Source: Bacteroides fragilis (GTDB lineage: Bacteria > Bacteroidota > Bacteroidia > Bacteroidales > Bacteroidaceae). Taken from it: a stretch of DNA of 64,000 nt. Position 1 is the first letter of the stretch; every line of letters begins with the position of its first letter. The DNA lies in assembly GCF_002849695.1 (NCBI RefSeq), contig NZ_CP018937.1, positions 4,588,001-4,652,000 on the forward strand, written 5' to 3'. Below, in pieces: positions 43,772 through 53,838 of the stretch. A program made the position numbers and the translations under genes. The notes under the pieces were generated by a model. The model ran no database searches. It was not told where the DNA came from and worked only from the letters and a program-made list of their open reading frames with translations.

Positions 43772-43849
43772 ACAGGTAAATATAATTTGCTGACTATCAG
43801 TGATAATGAAACGGATGCCAAACTACGCATTGTCCGGATGAACTTTCTG

Positions 43850-44785
43850 TCAGAATGCCGAACGGACGGCAATGTTGTATTTGGTGAGCGTAGTGCTTTT
43901 ATGGATAGCTTTCCAACTTTTCCGGTCGATCTGTGGAGCCAGATACTCCCAGAATGTTTTCATCTTGGTTACCAGTTGCGCTTCGCCACCTTGTATCTGC
44001 TCTTCGTAATGAAGGAAAACGGCTGTGTGCAGTGCCTTAAGCTTTTCATGCCACTCTTCGGGAGAAAGCTTTCTGCCTTCTTTGTACTCCCAGCCTAATG
44101 CAGGGTTTGTCAGTAATCCGCGTCCGATCATCACTCCGGCAAGGTTTGGGAACCTGTCGGTAATGCGGTGGATGTCTGTTACGGTCAGGATATCTCCATT
44201 ATAGACTACGGGATGTCTGCATGCTTCGTAGAAAGAGGTAAATCCCTCCATGTCTACCTCGCCTTTGTATTGCTGGATGCCCAACCGGGGATGGAGTGTG
44301 ATTTCGGTCAGGGGAGCAGCGTTAAGCAACGGTATCAGTGACAGGCATTCATCCGGTTTTTCCCATCCCAGACGCATCTTTACCGAAAAGCGTATGTCGG
44401 GAAATTGTTCCGTTTGTTTTAGCAATGCCTCCACCTTGTCGGGATAAGGTAGCATGCCGGACCCGCATTGTCGTTTTGCCAACATCGGGAAAGGACAGCC
44501 GAGATTGATGTCTATCTCCCGATAGCCCTGTTCGATGAAGAGGGCGATCATACGCTCTGTTTTATCCGCTTCGGAGGCTATGAGTTGCGGGATAAGGCGG
44601 GCCACCCGGTTGTTTTCGGGTAGAATGTCCCGAACGTCTTTGTGGCGGAACTCTCCCCGGTCTACTCGTACAAAAGGAGTATGATAGACATCTATGCCGC
44701 CGAAAACGGCGGCATGGGCATTACGATAGGCTGCCTCGGTATATCCCTGAAGCGGAGCGAAGTGGATAGGTAATGTATTATTCAT
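43850..44785 (-). CDS. tRNA-dihydrouridine synthase
   Basis: This flavoenzyme of 311 residues reduces uridine to dihydrouridine in tRNA D-loops. It begins HFAPLQGYTEAAYRN. The INLGCPFPMLAKRQCGSGM segment contains the catalytic cysteine. SVKMRLGWEKPDE, TLHPRLGIQQYKGEVD and VVYNGDILT line the FMN site. It is most like the DusA/DusC groups, and the exact target uridine is not predictable. It lies 6 bp after the porin gene on the same strand, so the two may be cotranscribed although their functions are unrelated. Confidence 0.9.
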   Translation of the reverse strand: MNNTLPIHFAPLQGYTEAAYRNAHAAVFGGIDVYHTPFVRVDRGEFRHKDVRDILPENNRVARLIPQLIASEADKTERMIALFIEQGYREIDINLGCPFPMLAKRQCGSGMLPYPDKVEALLKQTEQFPDIRFSVKMRLGWEKPDECLSLIPLLNAAPLTEITLHPRLGIQQYKGEVDMEGFTSFYEACRHPVVYNGDILTVTDIHRITDRFPNLAGVMIGRGLLTNPALGWEYKEGRKLSPEEWHEKLKALHTAVFLHYEEQIQGGEAQLVTKMKTFWEYLAPQIDRKSWKAIHKSTTLTKYNIAVRSAF

Positions 44786-44791
44786 CTGTTT

Positions 44792-46012
44792 TTAAAACAT
44801 AAACATGGCTACACCTACGATACGGTTGTTACCGATGGAATGCGTATCGATGATTTTGCCGTTTTTAAGATTCAGTGAACCGTAAGCAGCGGAAGTATAG
44901 GTATATTCCACTCCAAACTTCCAGTGATTGACGTTGTATGTCAGTTCGGCTCCGGCAGTTACTACCTGGTCTACATTGGTTCCTGTTCCGTACAGTTGAC
45001 CGGATGCTAAAGCATCACTTGTCCCCAGATTCTTGACATATCCCAGGAAGATGCCCGGTTTCCATTTCTGTCCGTATACAACGTTCAGCCATGAACTGGA
45101 TACCCGGATCGGTGTATATTTCTGTTCTCCGGTCTGCTTATCGATCGATTTGATTCCGAATCCACCGAGCATCGAAGTTTGTGTCAGATTAGAGCCCAAT
45201 ACGGTTTTGGCCCCTACAAACCAGTCTTTATTGCTGTATTTTACATGTCCTTCATAAGATAAAGTGGTGATGCGTTCGTTCACTTTATAAACTTTATCAT
45301 CTATTTTAGACTCTGTACGGGGTTTCAGGGAGAGAAGTTCTATGCCTGCTCCAGCTATCCATCCGTTGGCTTTATAATCGAGTCCCAGATAGAATTCGGG
45401 GACACAGCTGTTCTTTATATAAGCCTGGCTCTTGCCGGCAATGCCTTGCGATAAATACTGCGATTGCCAGATTGCGGCTCCTGTCAGTTGGAATCCCTTA
45501 TGTGTATAGCGATAGCGAATTTGAGGGGCACGGCTGAATGGCTGGAAAGGTGCACCCACCGAAAGATTCAGTATTTGTGGTGATACATCACCGAACAGCG
45601 GATGCCAGGTTTGGCCGAGTAAGAGAGCTGAACGTCCCCAATCCAGGTTCAGGTAGGCATGGCGTAAGCGGATGGTGGAGTAGGAAGTTCCTGAGCCGCG
45701 GAAGTCCACTTCTACTTTGGCAGAAGTCATGGCACGTCCCAATTTAGGGCCGGCTACGTCTATTCCCAGGCGGGTATATAAGGTATAAAAGCTACCGTTG
45801 GCAGTTGCGTTCAGGTCCTTGCCGTTTTCATCGAGTACTTCGTCTTTGGGATACATGTAAAACAATCCGTCTACTGTCTCTTCGTTAGCACGGCTGTTGT
45901 AATAAAGGTCTGTGCGAATCTGTCCGTAAAACTTATAACTAAAGTCTTTCTTTTGAGCAAAACTGCTTACTGCCATCATCAGGCAGGCAGATAAAATTAG
46001 ATGCTTCTTCAT
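44792..46012 (-). CDS. Outer membrane beta-barrel porin (DcaP-like)
   Basis: This is a 406-residue outer-membrane barrel protein with the signal peptide MKKHLILSACLMMAVSSFA and the mature start QKKDFSY. FYGQIRTDLYYNSR, RLRHAYLNLDWGRSALLLGQTWHPLFGD and the C-terminal GVAMFMF with terminal Phe are typical of trimeric DcaP/porin-like families. A nutrient channel role is inferred. A TACCTTTG box lies 86 bp upstream. Confidence 0.78.
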   Translation of the reverse strand: MKKHLILSACLMMAVSSFAQKKDFSYKFYGQIRTDLYYNSRANEETVDGLFYMYPKDEVLDENGKDLNATANGSFYTLYTRLGIDVAGPKLGRAMTSAKVEVDFRGSGTSYSTIRLRHAYLNLDWGRSALLLGQTWHPLFGDVSPQILNLSVGAPFQPFSRAPQIRYRYTHKGFQLTGAAIWQSQYLSQGIAGKSQAYIKNSCVPEFYLGLDYKANGWIAGAGIELLSLKPRTESKIDDKVYKVNERITTLSYEGHVKYSNKDWFVGAKTVLGSNLTQTSMLGGFGIKSIDKQTGEQKYTPIRVSSSWLNVVYGQKWKPGIFLGYVKNLGTSDALASGQLYGTGTNVDQVVTAGAELTYNVNHWKFGVEYTYTSAAYGSLNLKNGKIIDTHSIGNNRIVGVAMFMF

Positions 46013-46097
46013 TTTTTGTGTTATTTGTTATATACAATGGGGATTTACCCGTTGAAGTTATTATCTTAAATCAATGTAAGATGGTTGTTTCACGCTG

Positions 46098-46105
46098 CAA
46101 AGGTA
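46098..46105 (-). promoter_or_regulatory. -7 box for porin gene
   Basis: TACCTTTG on the minus strand, 86 bp before the ATG, giving a leader of about 80 nt. Confidence 0.5.
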
Positions 46106-46212
46106 AGGAAATCATCTGACTGACCATGAAAAAGGATAGCCGAAAGTAAACGTTTTCGGAAAAGGTTGTAAAATAGCATCGGATGGAGAATGAAATACTG
46201 GAATAAAGTATA

Positions 46213-46220
46213 TATTTTTG
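46213..46220 (+). promoter_or_regulatory. -7 box for CBM9-like gene
   Basis: TATTTTTG, 23 bp before the ATG at 46243. Confidence 0.55.
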
Positions 46221-46242
46221 CAAGATAAAAATAGAATAGACC

Positions 46243-46884
46243 ATGAAAGTAAAAAAGATCAGTATTGCTAATGTGGAGGTCGATGCACTTCCCGAATTAC
46301 TGGATAAAGAAAAGATCGGTTTCCAGACTATTGATAATGTGAATTGGGAAGCTTATCCTTATCGTCCGAAAGTGGAGTTCCGTATAGCCCATAGCGATGA
46401 TGCTGTTTTGTTGCACTTTAATGTGAAAGAGGCCAGTGTGAGGGCTAAGTACGGAGAGGACAACGGGTCTGTGTGGACGGACTCTTGCGTGGAGTTCTTT
46501 TCTGTGCCTGCCGGTGACGGTATTTATTATAACATCGAATGCAACTGTATCGGGACGATTCTTATAGGTGCCGGAGCAGAACGTAACGACCGGGAGCGTG
46601 CCTCTCAGGAAGTGATGGATCAGGTAAAGCGTTGGGCCAGCCTGGGACGCCAGCCGTTCAATGAACGCATTGAAGAGTGTAACTGGGAAGTGGCGCTGAT
46701 CATTCCATATACAGCATTCTTTAAACACAATATTACTTCTCTGGACGGAAAAACGATTACTGCGAACTTCTACAAATGTGGAGACGAATTGCAGACCCCG
46801 CATTTCCTTTCATGGAATCCGATTAAAATAGAGAAACCGGATTTCCATCGTCCCGATTTCTTCGGTACCTTGGAGTTTGAATAG
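46243..46884 (+). CDS. Carbohydrate-binding family 9-like protein
   Basis: A 213-residue beta-sandwich protein with no signal peptide. KVEFRIAHSDDAVLLHFNVKE, VWTDSCVEFFSVPAGDGIYYNIECN and WEVALIIPYTAFF match CBM9-like domains that bind sugar ends in secreted xylanases. Here the domain stands alone and lacks export signals, so its ligand and location are unclear. It is monocistronic, with its own -7 box, and ends at a bidirectional terminator. Confidence 0.75.
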   Translation: MKVKKISIANVEVDALPELLDKEKIGFQTIDNVNWEAYPYRPKVEFRIAHSDDAVLLHFNVKEASVRAKYGEDNGSVWTDSCVEFFSVPAGDGIYYNIECNCIGTILIGAGAERNDRERASQEVMDQVKRWASLGRQPFNERIEECNWEVALIIPYTAFFKHNITSLDGKTITANFYKCGDELQTPHFLSWNPIKIEKPDFHRPDFFGTLEFE

Positions 46885-46925
46885 AATGAACCTGCCTGTG
46901 TAAAAGCATGGAAAATAATAAAAGA

Positions 46926-46961
46926 AAGGTGTAGCCATCCCAGGATGACTACACCTTTTCT
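46926..46961. terminator. Bidirectional terminator
   Basis: AAAGGTGTAG-CATCC pairs with GGATG-CTACACCTTT around CA, with A-rich left and T-rich right flanks. It separates the converging CBM9-like and lpxA genes. Confidence 0.85.
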
Positions 46962-46981
46962 TTATCGGCAGATGATTGTGC

Positions 46982-47752
46982 CTATTTTACGATTCCACGT
47001 TTTGACTCCTTGACGAATGCAACGATATTTTCTATCTCTTCGCTCATGGGAACCTGGTCTACAATTTTTTGTACTGCATCCTGCAGGCTGAAATTGCCCT
47101 GATAGATCAAACGGTAAGCATTGGCAATATGTCGCAAGACCCTTTCGCTCGTATTTTTATGTTGTTGTAATACTACAGCGTTTACTCCGTGATATTCTAC
47201 CGGATTTCCGGCCATAATAACATAAGGAGGTACGTCTTTTGATATGCGGCAACCGCTCTGAATCAACGTCCATTGTCCTACATGGCAATATTGATGGAGT
47301 GTGACGTTTCCACTCAGGATCACGCAATCGTCCAAGGTACATTCTCCGGCAATTGTAGTACCGATACCGGCTACGCAATTGTCACCGATTTGTACGTCAT
47401 GACAGACATGAACCTTGTCCATCAGGAAGTTGCCGTTGCCGATCTTTGTGGCGTTTCCGCCGAAAGTGGCCCGGCTGATGACTACATTCTCGCGGATATG
47501 ATTGTTATCACCGATGATCAGTGAACTTTCTTCTCCTTTGTAATGGAAATCCTGTGGCTCCGCTCCGAGTACGGCGTGTTGATGCACTTTGTTACCTTTT
47601 CCCAGCTGCGTGCCATTCAGTATGCTGGCATAAGACATAATGATGCAGTCGTCCCCTATTTCGACATTATCTTCAATGTAAGCGAACGGTTGAATGGTGA
47701 CATTCTTACCGATTTTTGCCCCGGGGGCTATCGATGCTAATGGACTAATCAT
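46982..47752 (-). CDS. lpxA: UDP-GlcNAc O-acyltransferase
   Basis: LpxA performs the first acyl transfer of lipid A synthesis, from acyl-ACP to the 3-OH of UDP-GlcNAc. The 256-residue protein is a left-handed beta-helix of hexapeptide repeats (IGKNVTIQPFAYIEDNVEIG), followed by HIRENVVISRAT and the catalytic-type His in MDKVHVCHDVQIG. The helical C-terminus (LRHIANAYRLIYQGN) is typical. It starts 19 bp after the efflux outer-membrane gene, away from lpxC/fabZ and lpxD, which are not in the window. It may be the main lpxA or a second copy. Confidence 0.9.
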   Translation of the reverse strand: MISPLASIAPGAKIGKNVTIQPFAYIEDNVEIGDDCIIMSYASILNGTQLGKGNKVHQHAVLGAEPQDFHYKGEESSLIIGDNNHIRENVVISRATFGGNATKIGNGNFLMDKVHVCHDVQIGDNCVAGIGTTIAGECTLDDCVILSGNVTLHQYCHVGQWTLIQSGCRISKDVPPYVIMAGNPVEYHGVNAVVLQQHKNTSERVLRHIANAYRLIYQGNFSLQDAVQKIVDQVPMSEEIENIVAFVKESKRGIVK

Positions 47753-47771
47753 AATTGTATTGTATTTAAAG

Positions 47772-49163
47772 TTAATCTTCTCTTCCGCCGCCTAATGCCT
47801 GATAAAGGCTTACTACAGCCTGCATCCGGTCGAAAGTATCGTTTACCTGAGATAAACGGGCACTGAGCAAAGATTGTTCGGCCGACAATACCTCCAGATA
47901 AGTAGACGTCCCTAATTTAAACAATTCTTTTGTATATTCAGATGCTTTCTCTGATGATTCCACTTGCATTTTGCGGGAAGCCGTTTTTTCGGAAGCACTC
48001 TGATACTGGTACAGTGCATTGCTTACTTCACTTCCTGCATTCAGTATACTCTGTTGGAAGGCCAGTTTAGCTTCTTCCTGTTGTGCCTTGGCTATCTTCA
48101 GACGGGCGATGTTTGCACCCCGGTAGAACAGCGGCTGAGTAAGTGAACCAAGTACGGATGCCAGCAGTTTACCCGGGTTGACAATGGCGCTACCGGCACT
48201 GTTGGTCCATCCGGCTGACCCACTGATTGTGATCTGCGGATAGAAGGCGGCACGGGCTGAGTTTGCATTGTAATAAGTGCTGGCCAGAGCCATTTCGGCT
48301 GCTTTTACATCCGGACGGTTAGAAAGTAGCTGCAAAGGAACACCTACTGAAAACTCTTCCGGCAATTGCTGTTCTTCAAGGACTCCCCGTTGAATAGTCT
48401 GCGGCGCCTGTGCCAGCAGCATAGACATGGCATTTTCGGTTTCGCGGATACTCTGCTGAATGGCTGGGATAGAGGCCAATACTTGTGCATAGGCAGCTTT
48501 GCTTTGTTCCACTCCGGCAGAGGTCGTGTTGAACATGGCGGCATCCTTCATAGCTTGCATAGTTTCAACATTACGTTTCATGATGTCGGCGGTCTGTTCG
48601 GTGATGTCGAGCTGACGGTCGAGCATTAATAACGTGTAGTATGTATTGGCAATTCCCGAGATGATCTGGGTCTGTACAGCTTGGCGATATGCTTTCGTTT
48701 GTAACAATGCTACTTGTGCACCCCGTTTGGCATTCAGCAGTTTGCCGAACAAATCGATCTCCCAACTGGCAGTTGCAGGCAGTGAATAAGTTTTCGTTGC
48801 CGCATGTTTGTCGAAACTGCTGATGGTTCCTTGTGGTGACAATCCGAGTGAAGGAGCATAAGCCAAGCGGGCTGACATCAGCGATGCCTGTGCCTCTTTC
48901 ACTTTCAGTGCGGCAGTCAGCAGGTCAGTATTGTGAGTCAGTCCCTGTTCGATTAACGCTTGTAACTGAGGATCTGTGAAGACCTCTCTCCAAGGCAGAT
49001 TTCCGAAGTTGGCAGTATCGGATACCAAAGTATCGGCAACAGATACTGTATCCCGGTAAAGCCCGGAAGCTTCTATATCCTTAGGTCTGTCATATGATTT
49101 ATAGATGTGGCAGCTGCTCAGGAGAGCAGTTGCACACAACATACCTATAATTTGTTTCTTCAT
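47772..49163 (-). CDS. RND efflux outer membrane factor (NodT/OprM family)
   Basis: The TolC-like exit duct of a tripartite efflux pump, 463 residues. The lipoprotein signal ends ATALLSSC. PWREVFTDPQLQALIEQGL and the repeated coiled-coil halves (LKVKEAQASLMSARLAYAPS; LKIAKAQQEEAKLAFQQSI) are characteristic, as is ISGSAGWTNSAGSA. The open frame extends to 49214, overlapping the RND gene. I use ATG 49163, which begins the lipoprotein signal, leaving a 16-bp gap. It is third in the MFP-RND-OMF operon. Confidence 0.92.
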   Translation of the reverse strand: MKKQIIGMLCATALLSSCHIYKSYDRPKDIEASGLYRDTVSVADTLVSDTANFGNLPWREVFTDPQLQALIEQGLTHNTDLLTAALKVKEAQASLMSARLAYAPSLGLSPQGTISSFDKHAATKTYSLPATASWEIDLFGKLLNAKRGAQVALLQTKAYRQAVQTQIISGIANTYYTLLMLDRQLDITEQTADIMKRNVETMQAMKDAAMFNTTSAGVEQSKAAYAQVLASIPAIQQSIRETENAMSMLLAQAPQTIQRGVLEEQQLPEEFSVGVPLQLLSNRPDVKAAEMALASTYYNANSARAAFYPQITISGSAGWTNSAGSAIVNPGKLLASVLGSLTQPLFYRGANIARLKIAKAQQEEAKLAFQQSILNAGSEVSNALYQYQSASEKTASRKMQVESSEKASEYTKELFKLGTSTYLEVLSAEQSLLSARLSQVNDTFDRMQAVVSLYQALGGGRED

Positions 49164-49179
49164 ATTCTTTTCTTTATTC

Positions 49180-52100
49180 CTATTTAGCGTATTGTTCAAT
49201 TTCTGTTTCTGCATCTGTATTATCGATGTCTTCCCATTCGATAGGTTTCACCTTCTCCTGTAAATACTGGAAGAGAACGAACAAAGCAGGAACCACAAAT
49301 ATCTGGCATATCATACCGATAAACATACCGCCTACCGCAGCTGTACCCAAAGCACGGTTACCATTGGCACCTACTCCCATGGCAAGCATCAACGGAATCA
49401 AACCTACTACCATTGCTAAAGAGGTCATCAGAATAGGACGGAGACGTGCACCTGCTCCCAATACGGCAGCCCAGGTGATGCTCATACCCATCTTACGACG
49501 GTCGAGGGCAAATTCGACAATCAGGATCGCATTCTTTGCTAACAAACCTATCAACATAATCAATGCAATCTGCATATAAATGTTGTTGGTAGCTGCTCCC
49601 AAAATAGGGATGATATTATTGGCCAATCCCATCAGGTGGGCAAAGATGAAGCTGCCTGCCAGACCGAAAGGAATAGAAAGCAATACAGCCAATGGTAAAA
49701 TATAACTTTCGTACTGGGCACTCAGCAACAAATAAACGAATACGAAGCAAAGAACGAAGATCATAGCTGTGGAGCTGCCACTGGAGCTTTGTTCTTCGCG
49801 GGTCATACCCGAGAATTCATAGCCATATCCTGTAGGTAAAGTCTGTTCGGCTACTTCCTGCATTGCCTGGATGGCTTGACCGGAACTATAGCCGTCAGCG
49901 GGAGAACCGTTGATGGTCATAGCGGTAAACATGTTGAATCGCTTGATATTATCCGGTCCGTAGATGCGCTTAATATTCATAAACTGAGTGATAGGCGCCA
50001 TTTCGTTACCATTGCGTATCTTGATTGATTTCAGCGACTCGAGGTTGGTGCGACTGTTCGGTTCCGCTTGAATCATTACGCGATACATTTTACCGAAGCG
50101 GTTGAAGTTTGAAGAATACAAACCACCGTAGTAGCCTTGCAAAGTGGTCAGAATATCGTTAGGTGATAGTCCGGCTTTCTTACAAGCAGCTGCGTCGATG
50201 TCTATCATGTATTGCGGGAAGTTCGGATTGAACGATGTTTGCGCTGATTGAATTTCGGGACGGGCCTGCAATTTAGAGATGAAATCCTGAGCCACCTCAT
50301 AGAATTTGTCAAGGCTACCTCCCGTTTTATCCTGTAGGTTCATCTCAAAACCGTTGGACACACTATAACCCGGAATCATCGGTGGAGCGAACAACAGTAC
50401 ACGGGCGTCTTTAATCACTTCACGAGCTTTGAGGTATAACATGCCCGAAACAAAGTCTGAACGTTCTTTGATGGATCGCTCATCCCAGTTTTTCAGTTTA
50501 CAAATAAATGAACCGTAGCTGGGTCCCTGTCCTGCTATGAAGCTATAGCCTACAATCATCGTACGGCTGTCGATTGCCGACTCTGAAGCTATCAGGCTGT
50601 CTACCTGTTGCATCACCGCTTCGGTACGTTCTTTAGAACTACCCGGGGGCATGTCGACAACAGCCATGATGGTACCTGTATCTTCATTCGGAACCAAACC
50701 GGTCGGGGTGATATTCATCAGGAAAATCATCAGGGCAAAGCCGGCTACTACCGCACTGATTGTAAGCCAAGGTTTCTGGATGAAGAATAGTACCCTTTTC
50801 TTATATTTTTTCAAAATCGTATCGTATGCCGCATTGAATGAAGCATGGAAACGTTTGGCAAGCGTCACTTTTTCTTTTTTGTTCGGATCGTGTGGTTTCA
50901 GTAGGATGGCACACAGTGCAGGACTCAATGTCAAAGCATTCAAGGCCGAAAGTGCAATAGCGATAGCCATTGTCAGACCGAACTGGCGATAGAATGTACC
51001 GGAAGTACCGGACATGAAACTTACCGGAATAAATACAGACATCATTACCAATGTGATAGAAACGATGGCACCTCCCAATTCATTCATGGCATCGATGGAA
51101 GCCAGACGGGCTGATTTATAGCCTTGGTCAAGTTTTGCATGGACGCCTTCCACGACGACGATCGCATCATCGACCACAATCGCTATGGCAAGTACCATGG
51201 CACATAGTGTCAGAAGGTTGATACTGAACCCAATCAGATATAAGACAAAGAACGTACCGATCAATGCAACCGGGATGGCGATAGCAGGAATCAATGTGGA
51301 GCGTAGATCCTGCAGGAAAATGTATACCACAATGAATACAAGAATAAATGCCTCGATCAATGTCTTGACTACCTCATGAATAGAAGCGAACAAGAAGTCA
51401 TTGGCATTCTGTGATACATTTACTTTGACGCCCGGTGGGAAGGTAGAAGCTGACTTATCCAGTAAGGCGAGGATGTCGTTGATAATAGCTGTCGCATTCG
51501 AACCGGCTGTCTGGAATACGATGATGGTTACTGCCGGATGCCCGTTCACTTTATTGGTAAATCCGTAAGTCAGACGTCCCAATTCTACACTGGCGATGTC
51601 TTTCAGTCGAAGTACCTGTCCGTCTTCAGTAGCACGGATTACAATATTCTCAAATTCTTCTTGACTTTGCAGGCGCCCCTTGTATCTCAGAGTATATTGA
51701 AAAGTCTGGTTACCCTCTTCACCGAATGCTCCCGGAGCAGCCTCAATGTTCTGTTCGGCCAATGCTGCGGAAACATCGGTAGGCATCAGGTGATATTGGG
51801 CCATGATATCCGGTTTCAGCCAGATACGCATTGAATAGTCTGCACCAAGCACCATGGCGTCACCTACACCCGGTACGCGCTGCACTTCCGGCACCAGATT
51901 GATCTTGGCATAATTTTCCAGAAATTCGTTATCGTATTTGTCGTCGGAACTATATAAAGAAAATACCAGCAACATACTGGTCTGTCGTTTTGAAGTGATG
52001 ACGCCTACTTTGGTTACTTCGGCGGGTAGCAGACCTTGTGCTTTGGCTACGCGGTTTTGAACGTTTACCGCGGCCATATCCGGATCGGTGCCTTGTTTAA

Positions 52101-52383
52101 AGTATACGTCAATACGGGCTTCACCGGTATTGGTTGCTGTGGAACTCATGTACATCATGTTTTCCACACCGTTGATTTGCTCCTCCAGCGGGGCGACTAC
52201 ACTGTTTAATACCGTTTGTGCATTAGCACCCTGATAAGTGGTCGAAACGCTTACCGTAGGTGGGGCAATATCCGGATATTGGGAAATAGGCAGCGAAATC
52301 AAGCCCAGAATACCCAAGATTACTATAACGATGGAGATCACCGTAGATAGTACCGGACGATTAATAAATCTATCTAGTTTCAT
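49180..52383 (-). CDS. RND efflux inner membrane permease (AcrB/HAE1 family)
   Basis: This proton-driven tripartite efflux transporter of 1067 residues has the usual twelve-helix RND layout with two large periplasmic loops. The start RPVLSTVISIVIVILGILG and QYPDIAPPTVSVSTTYQGA are canonical. The TM4 proton-relay AIVVDDAIVVVEGV keeps both aspartates. FRLTM-type FYRQFGLTMAIA and ILMTSLAMVVGLIPL complete the signature. Substrates are probably bile salts, detergents or drugs, though specificity is not readable. It follows the fusion protein by 21 bp. Confidence 0.96.
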   Translation of the reverse strand: MKLDRFINRPVLSTVISIVIVILGILGLISLPISQYPDIAPPTVSVSTTYQGANAQTVLNSVVAPLEEQINGVENMMYMSSTATNTGEARIDVYFKQGTDPDMAAVNVQNRVAKAQGLLPAEVTKVGVITSKRQTSMLLVFSLYSSDDKYDNEFLENYAKINLVPEVQRVPGVGDAMVLGADYSMRIWLKPDIMAQYHLMPTDVSAALAEQNIEAAPGAFGEEGNQTFQYTLRYKGRLQSQEEFENIVIRATEDGQVLRLKDIASVELGRLTYGFTNKVNGHPAVTIIVFQTAGSNATAIINDILALLDKSASTFPPGVKVNVSQNANDFLFASIHEVVKTLIEAFILVFIVVYIFLQDLRSTLIPAIAIPVALIGTFFVLYLIGFSINLLTLCAMVLAIAIVVDDAIVVVEGVHAKLDQGYKSARLASIDAMNELGGAIVSITLVMMSVFIPVSFMSGTSGTFYRQFGLTMAIAIALSALNALTLSPALCAILLKPHDPNKKEKVTLAKRFHASFNAAYDTILKKYKKRVLFFIQKPWLTISAVVAGFALMIFLMNITPTGLVPNEDTGTIMAVVDMPPGSSKERTEAVMQQVDSLIASESAIDSRTMIVGYSFIAGQGPSYGSFICKLKNWDERSIKERSDFVSGMLYLKAREVIKDARVLLFAPPMIPGYSVSNGFEMNLQDKTGGSLDKFYEVAQDFISKLQARPEIQSAQTSFNPNFPQYMIDIDAAACKKAGLSPNDILTTLQGYYGGLYSSNFNRFGKMYRVMIQAEPNSRTNLESLKSIKIRNGNEMAPITQFMNIKRIYGPDNIKRFNMFTAMTINGSPADGYSSGQAIQAMQEVAEQTLPTGYGYEFSGMTREEQSSSGSSTAMIFVLCFVFVYLLLSAQYESYILPLAVLLSIPFGLAGSFIFAHLMGLANNIIPILGAATNNIYMQIALIMLIGLLAKNAILIVEFALDRRKMGMSITWAAVLGAGARLRPILMTSLAMVVGLIPLMLAMGVGANGNRALGTAAVGGMFIGMICQIFVVPALFVLFQYLQEKVKPIEWEDIDNTDAETEIEQYAK

Positions 52384-52404
52384 ATTTAACTTGCTATGCT
52401 GATT

Positions 52405-53565
52405 TTATTTTCCTTGTTTTTTCTCTTCAAGTGCTTGTTGGAAGTTGGCTTTAGCCTGTTCCGGAGTAACTGGTTTGATTGCCTGTCCGTCTTTCAGGGT
52501 GCTGGCATTATCCAAGACCACTTTTTCACCAGCTTTCAAGCCGGAAGTCACTACGTAATCGTGTCCGTTATCCACATTGAAAACATTTATTTCAGTCATC
52601 TTTACAGTATTGTCCGGCTGCAACACGAAAGCAAATTTCTTGTCTTGTATTTCCGTTGTAGCTTTTTGCGGAATAACAATTGCATTTTCCAGATGATAGG
52701 GTACGATCAGGTTGGCCATACCACCGCTTCTCAGCAAATGTTCTTTGTTAGGGAAAGTGGCCCGAATACTTACTGCTCCGGTATTTTGGTTGATGACACC
52801 ACTAATGGTGGACATTTTACCTTTATCGGCGTAGGTGGTTCCGTCCGATAGCTCAAGCCCTACCTCCGGATAAGACTCTACAGCTGAAATCTGAGAACCG
52901 TCTTTACGTACCAGTGCCAATAGATCTTTTTCAGTCAGTGAAGAGTAGACATACATTTCGTTAATGTCCGAAACGATGGTCAGCGGAGTTTGGATAGAAG
53001 GGCTGACAAGGCTTCCCAGACGATAAGGAATTGTGTTGACAATACCATCTGAAGGGCTTTTTACATTGGTGAAGGTTAAATTTTGTTCTGCACTTATCAG
53101 TTGTGCCTGTGCGGAAGCCAGTTGTGCTTTGGCAGATGCCAGAGAGTTTTCTGCCATCGCCAGGTCGTAATCACTGATGATATTCTTTTTATTTAATTCA
53201 CGTTTGTTGTTCACTGTGATTTCTTGTGTGTTCACTCCGGCTTTTGCAGTAGCTACGGCTGCTTTGGCCGAACGGACAGCGGCTTCATATTGTACCGGGT
53301 CGATGATGAACAATATCTGTCCTTTGCGTACCATAGAACCTTCGTCTACGCAAACTTTTGTGATGAATCCCGATACTTGCGGACGGATTTCTACGTCTTG
53401 TTTACCTTTGATAGTGGCCGGATAGGAACTCTTCAGATTTACTGTAGTGGGTTGCAGCACCTGTACTGCGCATTCCGGGGTTCCCCCGCTCAGGTCAAAT
53501 CCCTTTTTGCCGCAACTCGACAGGAGGGCTAAACAAAATGCAAATAAAACAATTTTACTTTTCAT
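52405..53565 (-). CDS. RND efflux periplasmic adaptor (membrane fusion protein)
   Basis: This adaptor of 386 residues links the RND pump to the outer-membrane duct. The lipoprotein signal is LALLSSCGKKG. The lipoyl half-motif RPQVSGFITKVCVDEGSMVRKGQILF and its partner FTNVKSPSDGIVNTIPYRLGSLV flank an alpha-hairpin (AKAAVATAKAGV; ASAKAQLASAQAQL). It heads the efflux operon that runs on through lpxA. A -7 box (TACTTTTG) sits about 115 bp upstream. No linked TetR or MarR regulator gene is present. Confidence 0.94.
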   Translation of the reverse strand: MKSKIVLFAFCLALLSSCGKKGFDLSGGTPECAVQVLQPTTVNLKSSYPATIKGKQDVEIRPQVSGFITKVCVDEGSMVRKGQILFIIDPVQYEAAVRSAKAAVATAKAGVNTQEITVNNKRELNKKNIISDYDLAMAENSLASAKAQLASAQAQLISAEQNLTFTNVKSPSDGIVNTIPYRLGSLVSPSIQTPLTIVSDINEMYVYSSLTEKDLLALVRKDGSQISAVESYPEVGLELSDGTTYADKGKMSTISGVINQNTGAVSIRATFPNKEHLLRSGGMANLIVPYHLENAIVIPQKATTEIQDKKFAFVLQPDNTVKMTEINVFNVDNGHDYVVTSGLKAGEKVVLDNASTLKDGQAIKPVTPEQAKANFQQALEEKKQGK

Positions 53566-53679
53566 ACCTTCTTTATATTCAATTTATAATGATGTCCATT
53601 TTGTGGTAATGTGATTTATCGTGCTAACCCTTCAATGATAAGGGAGAGAAAACCGAATGTACTTAATCAGTTTTCTGCG

Positions 53680-53687
53680 CAAAAGTA
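53680..53687 (-). promoter_or_regulatory. -7 box for efflux operon
   Basis: TACTTTTG on the minus strand, 114 bp before the fusion-protein ATG. The long leader holds no evident ORF. Confidence 0.5.
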
Positions 53688-53838
53688 CTCTTTTTTCCAT
53701 CTTGATGTTCTTTGAATAGCTGTTTTTTAACTATGTTTTTCTCTAATTAATATAGGTGTTGCGTAAAAAGCTGTCAAAAGGTATCTGTCATTCTCGTTGG
53801 AAAGACTGCATAAGTGGAGCGGGAGAAGGTATATATAA

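Noticed and set aside
46086..46097. GTTTCACGCTGC half-palindrome near the porin promoter
   Set aside because: Only the left half resembles parS, and the dyad is missing.
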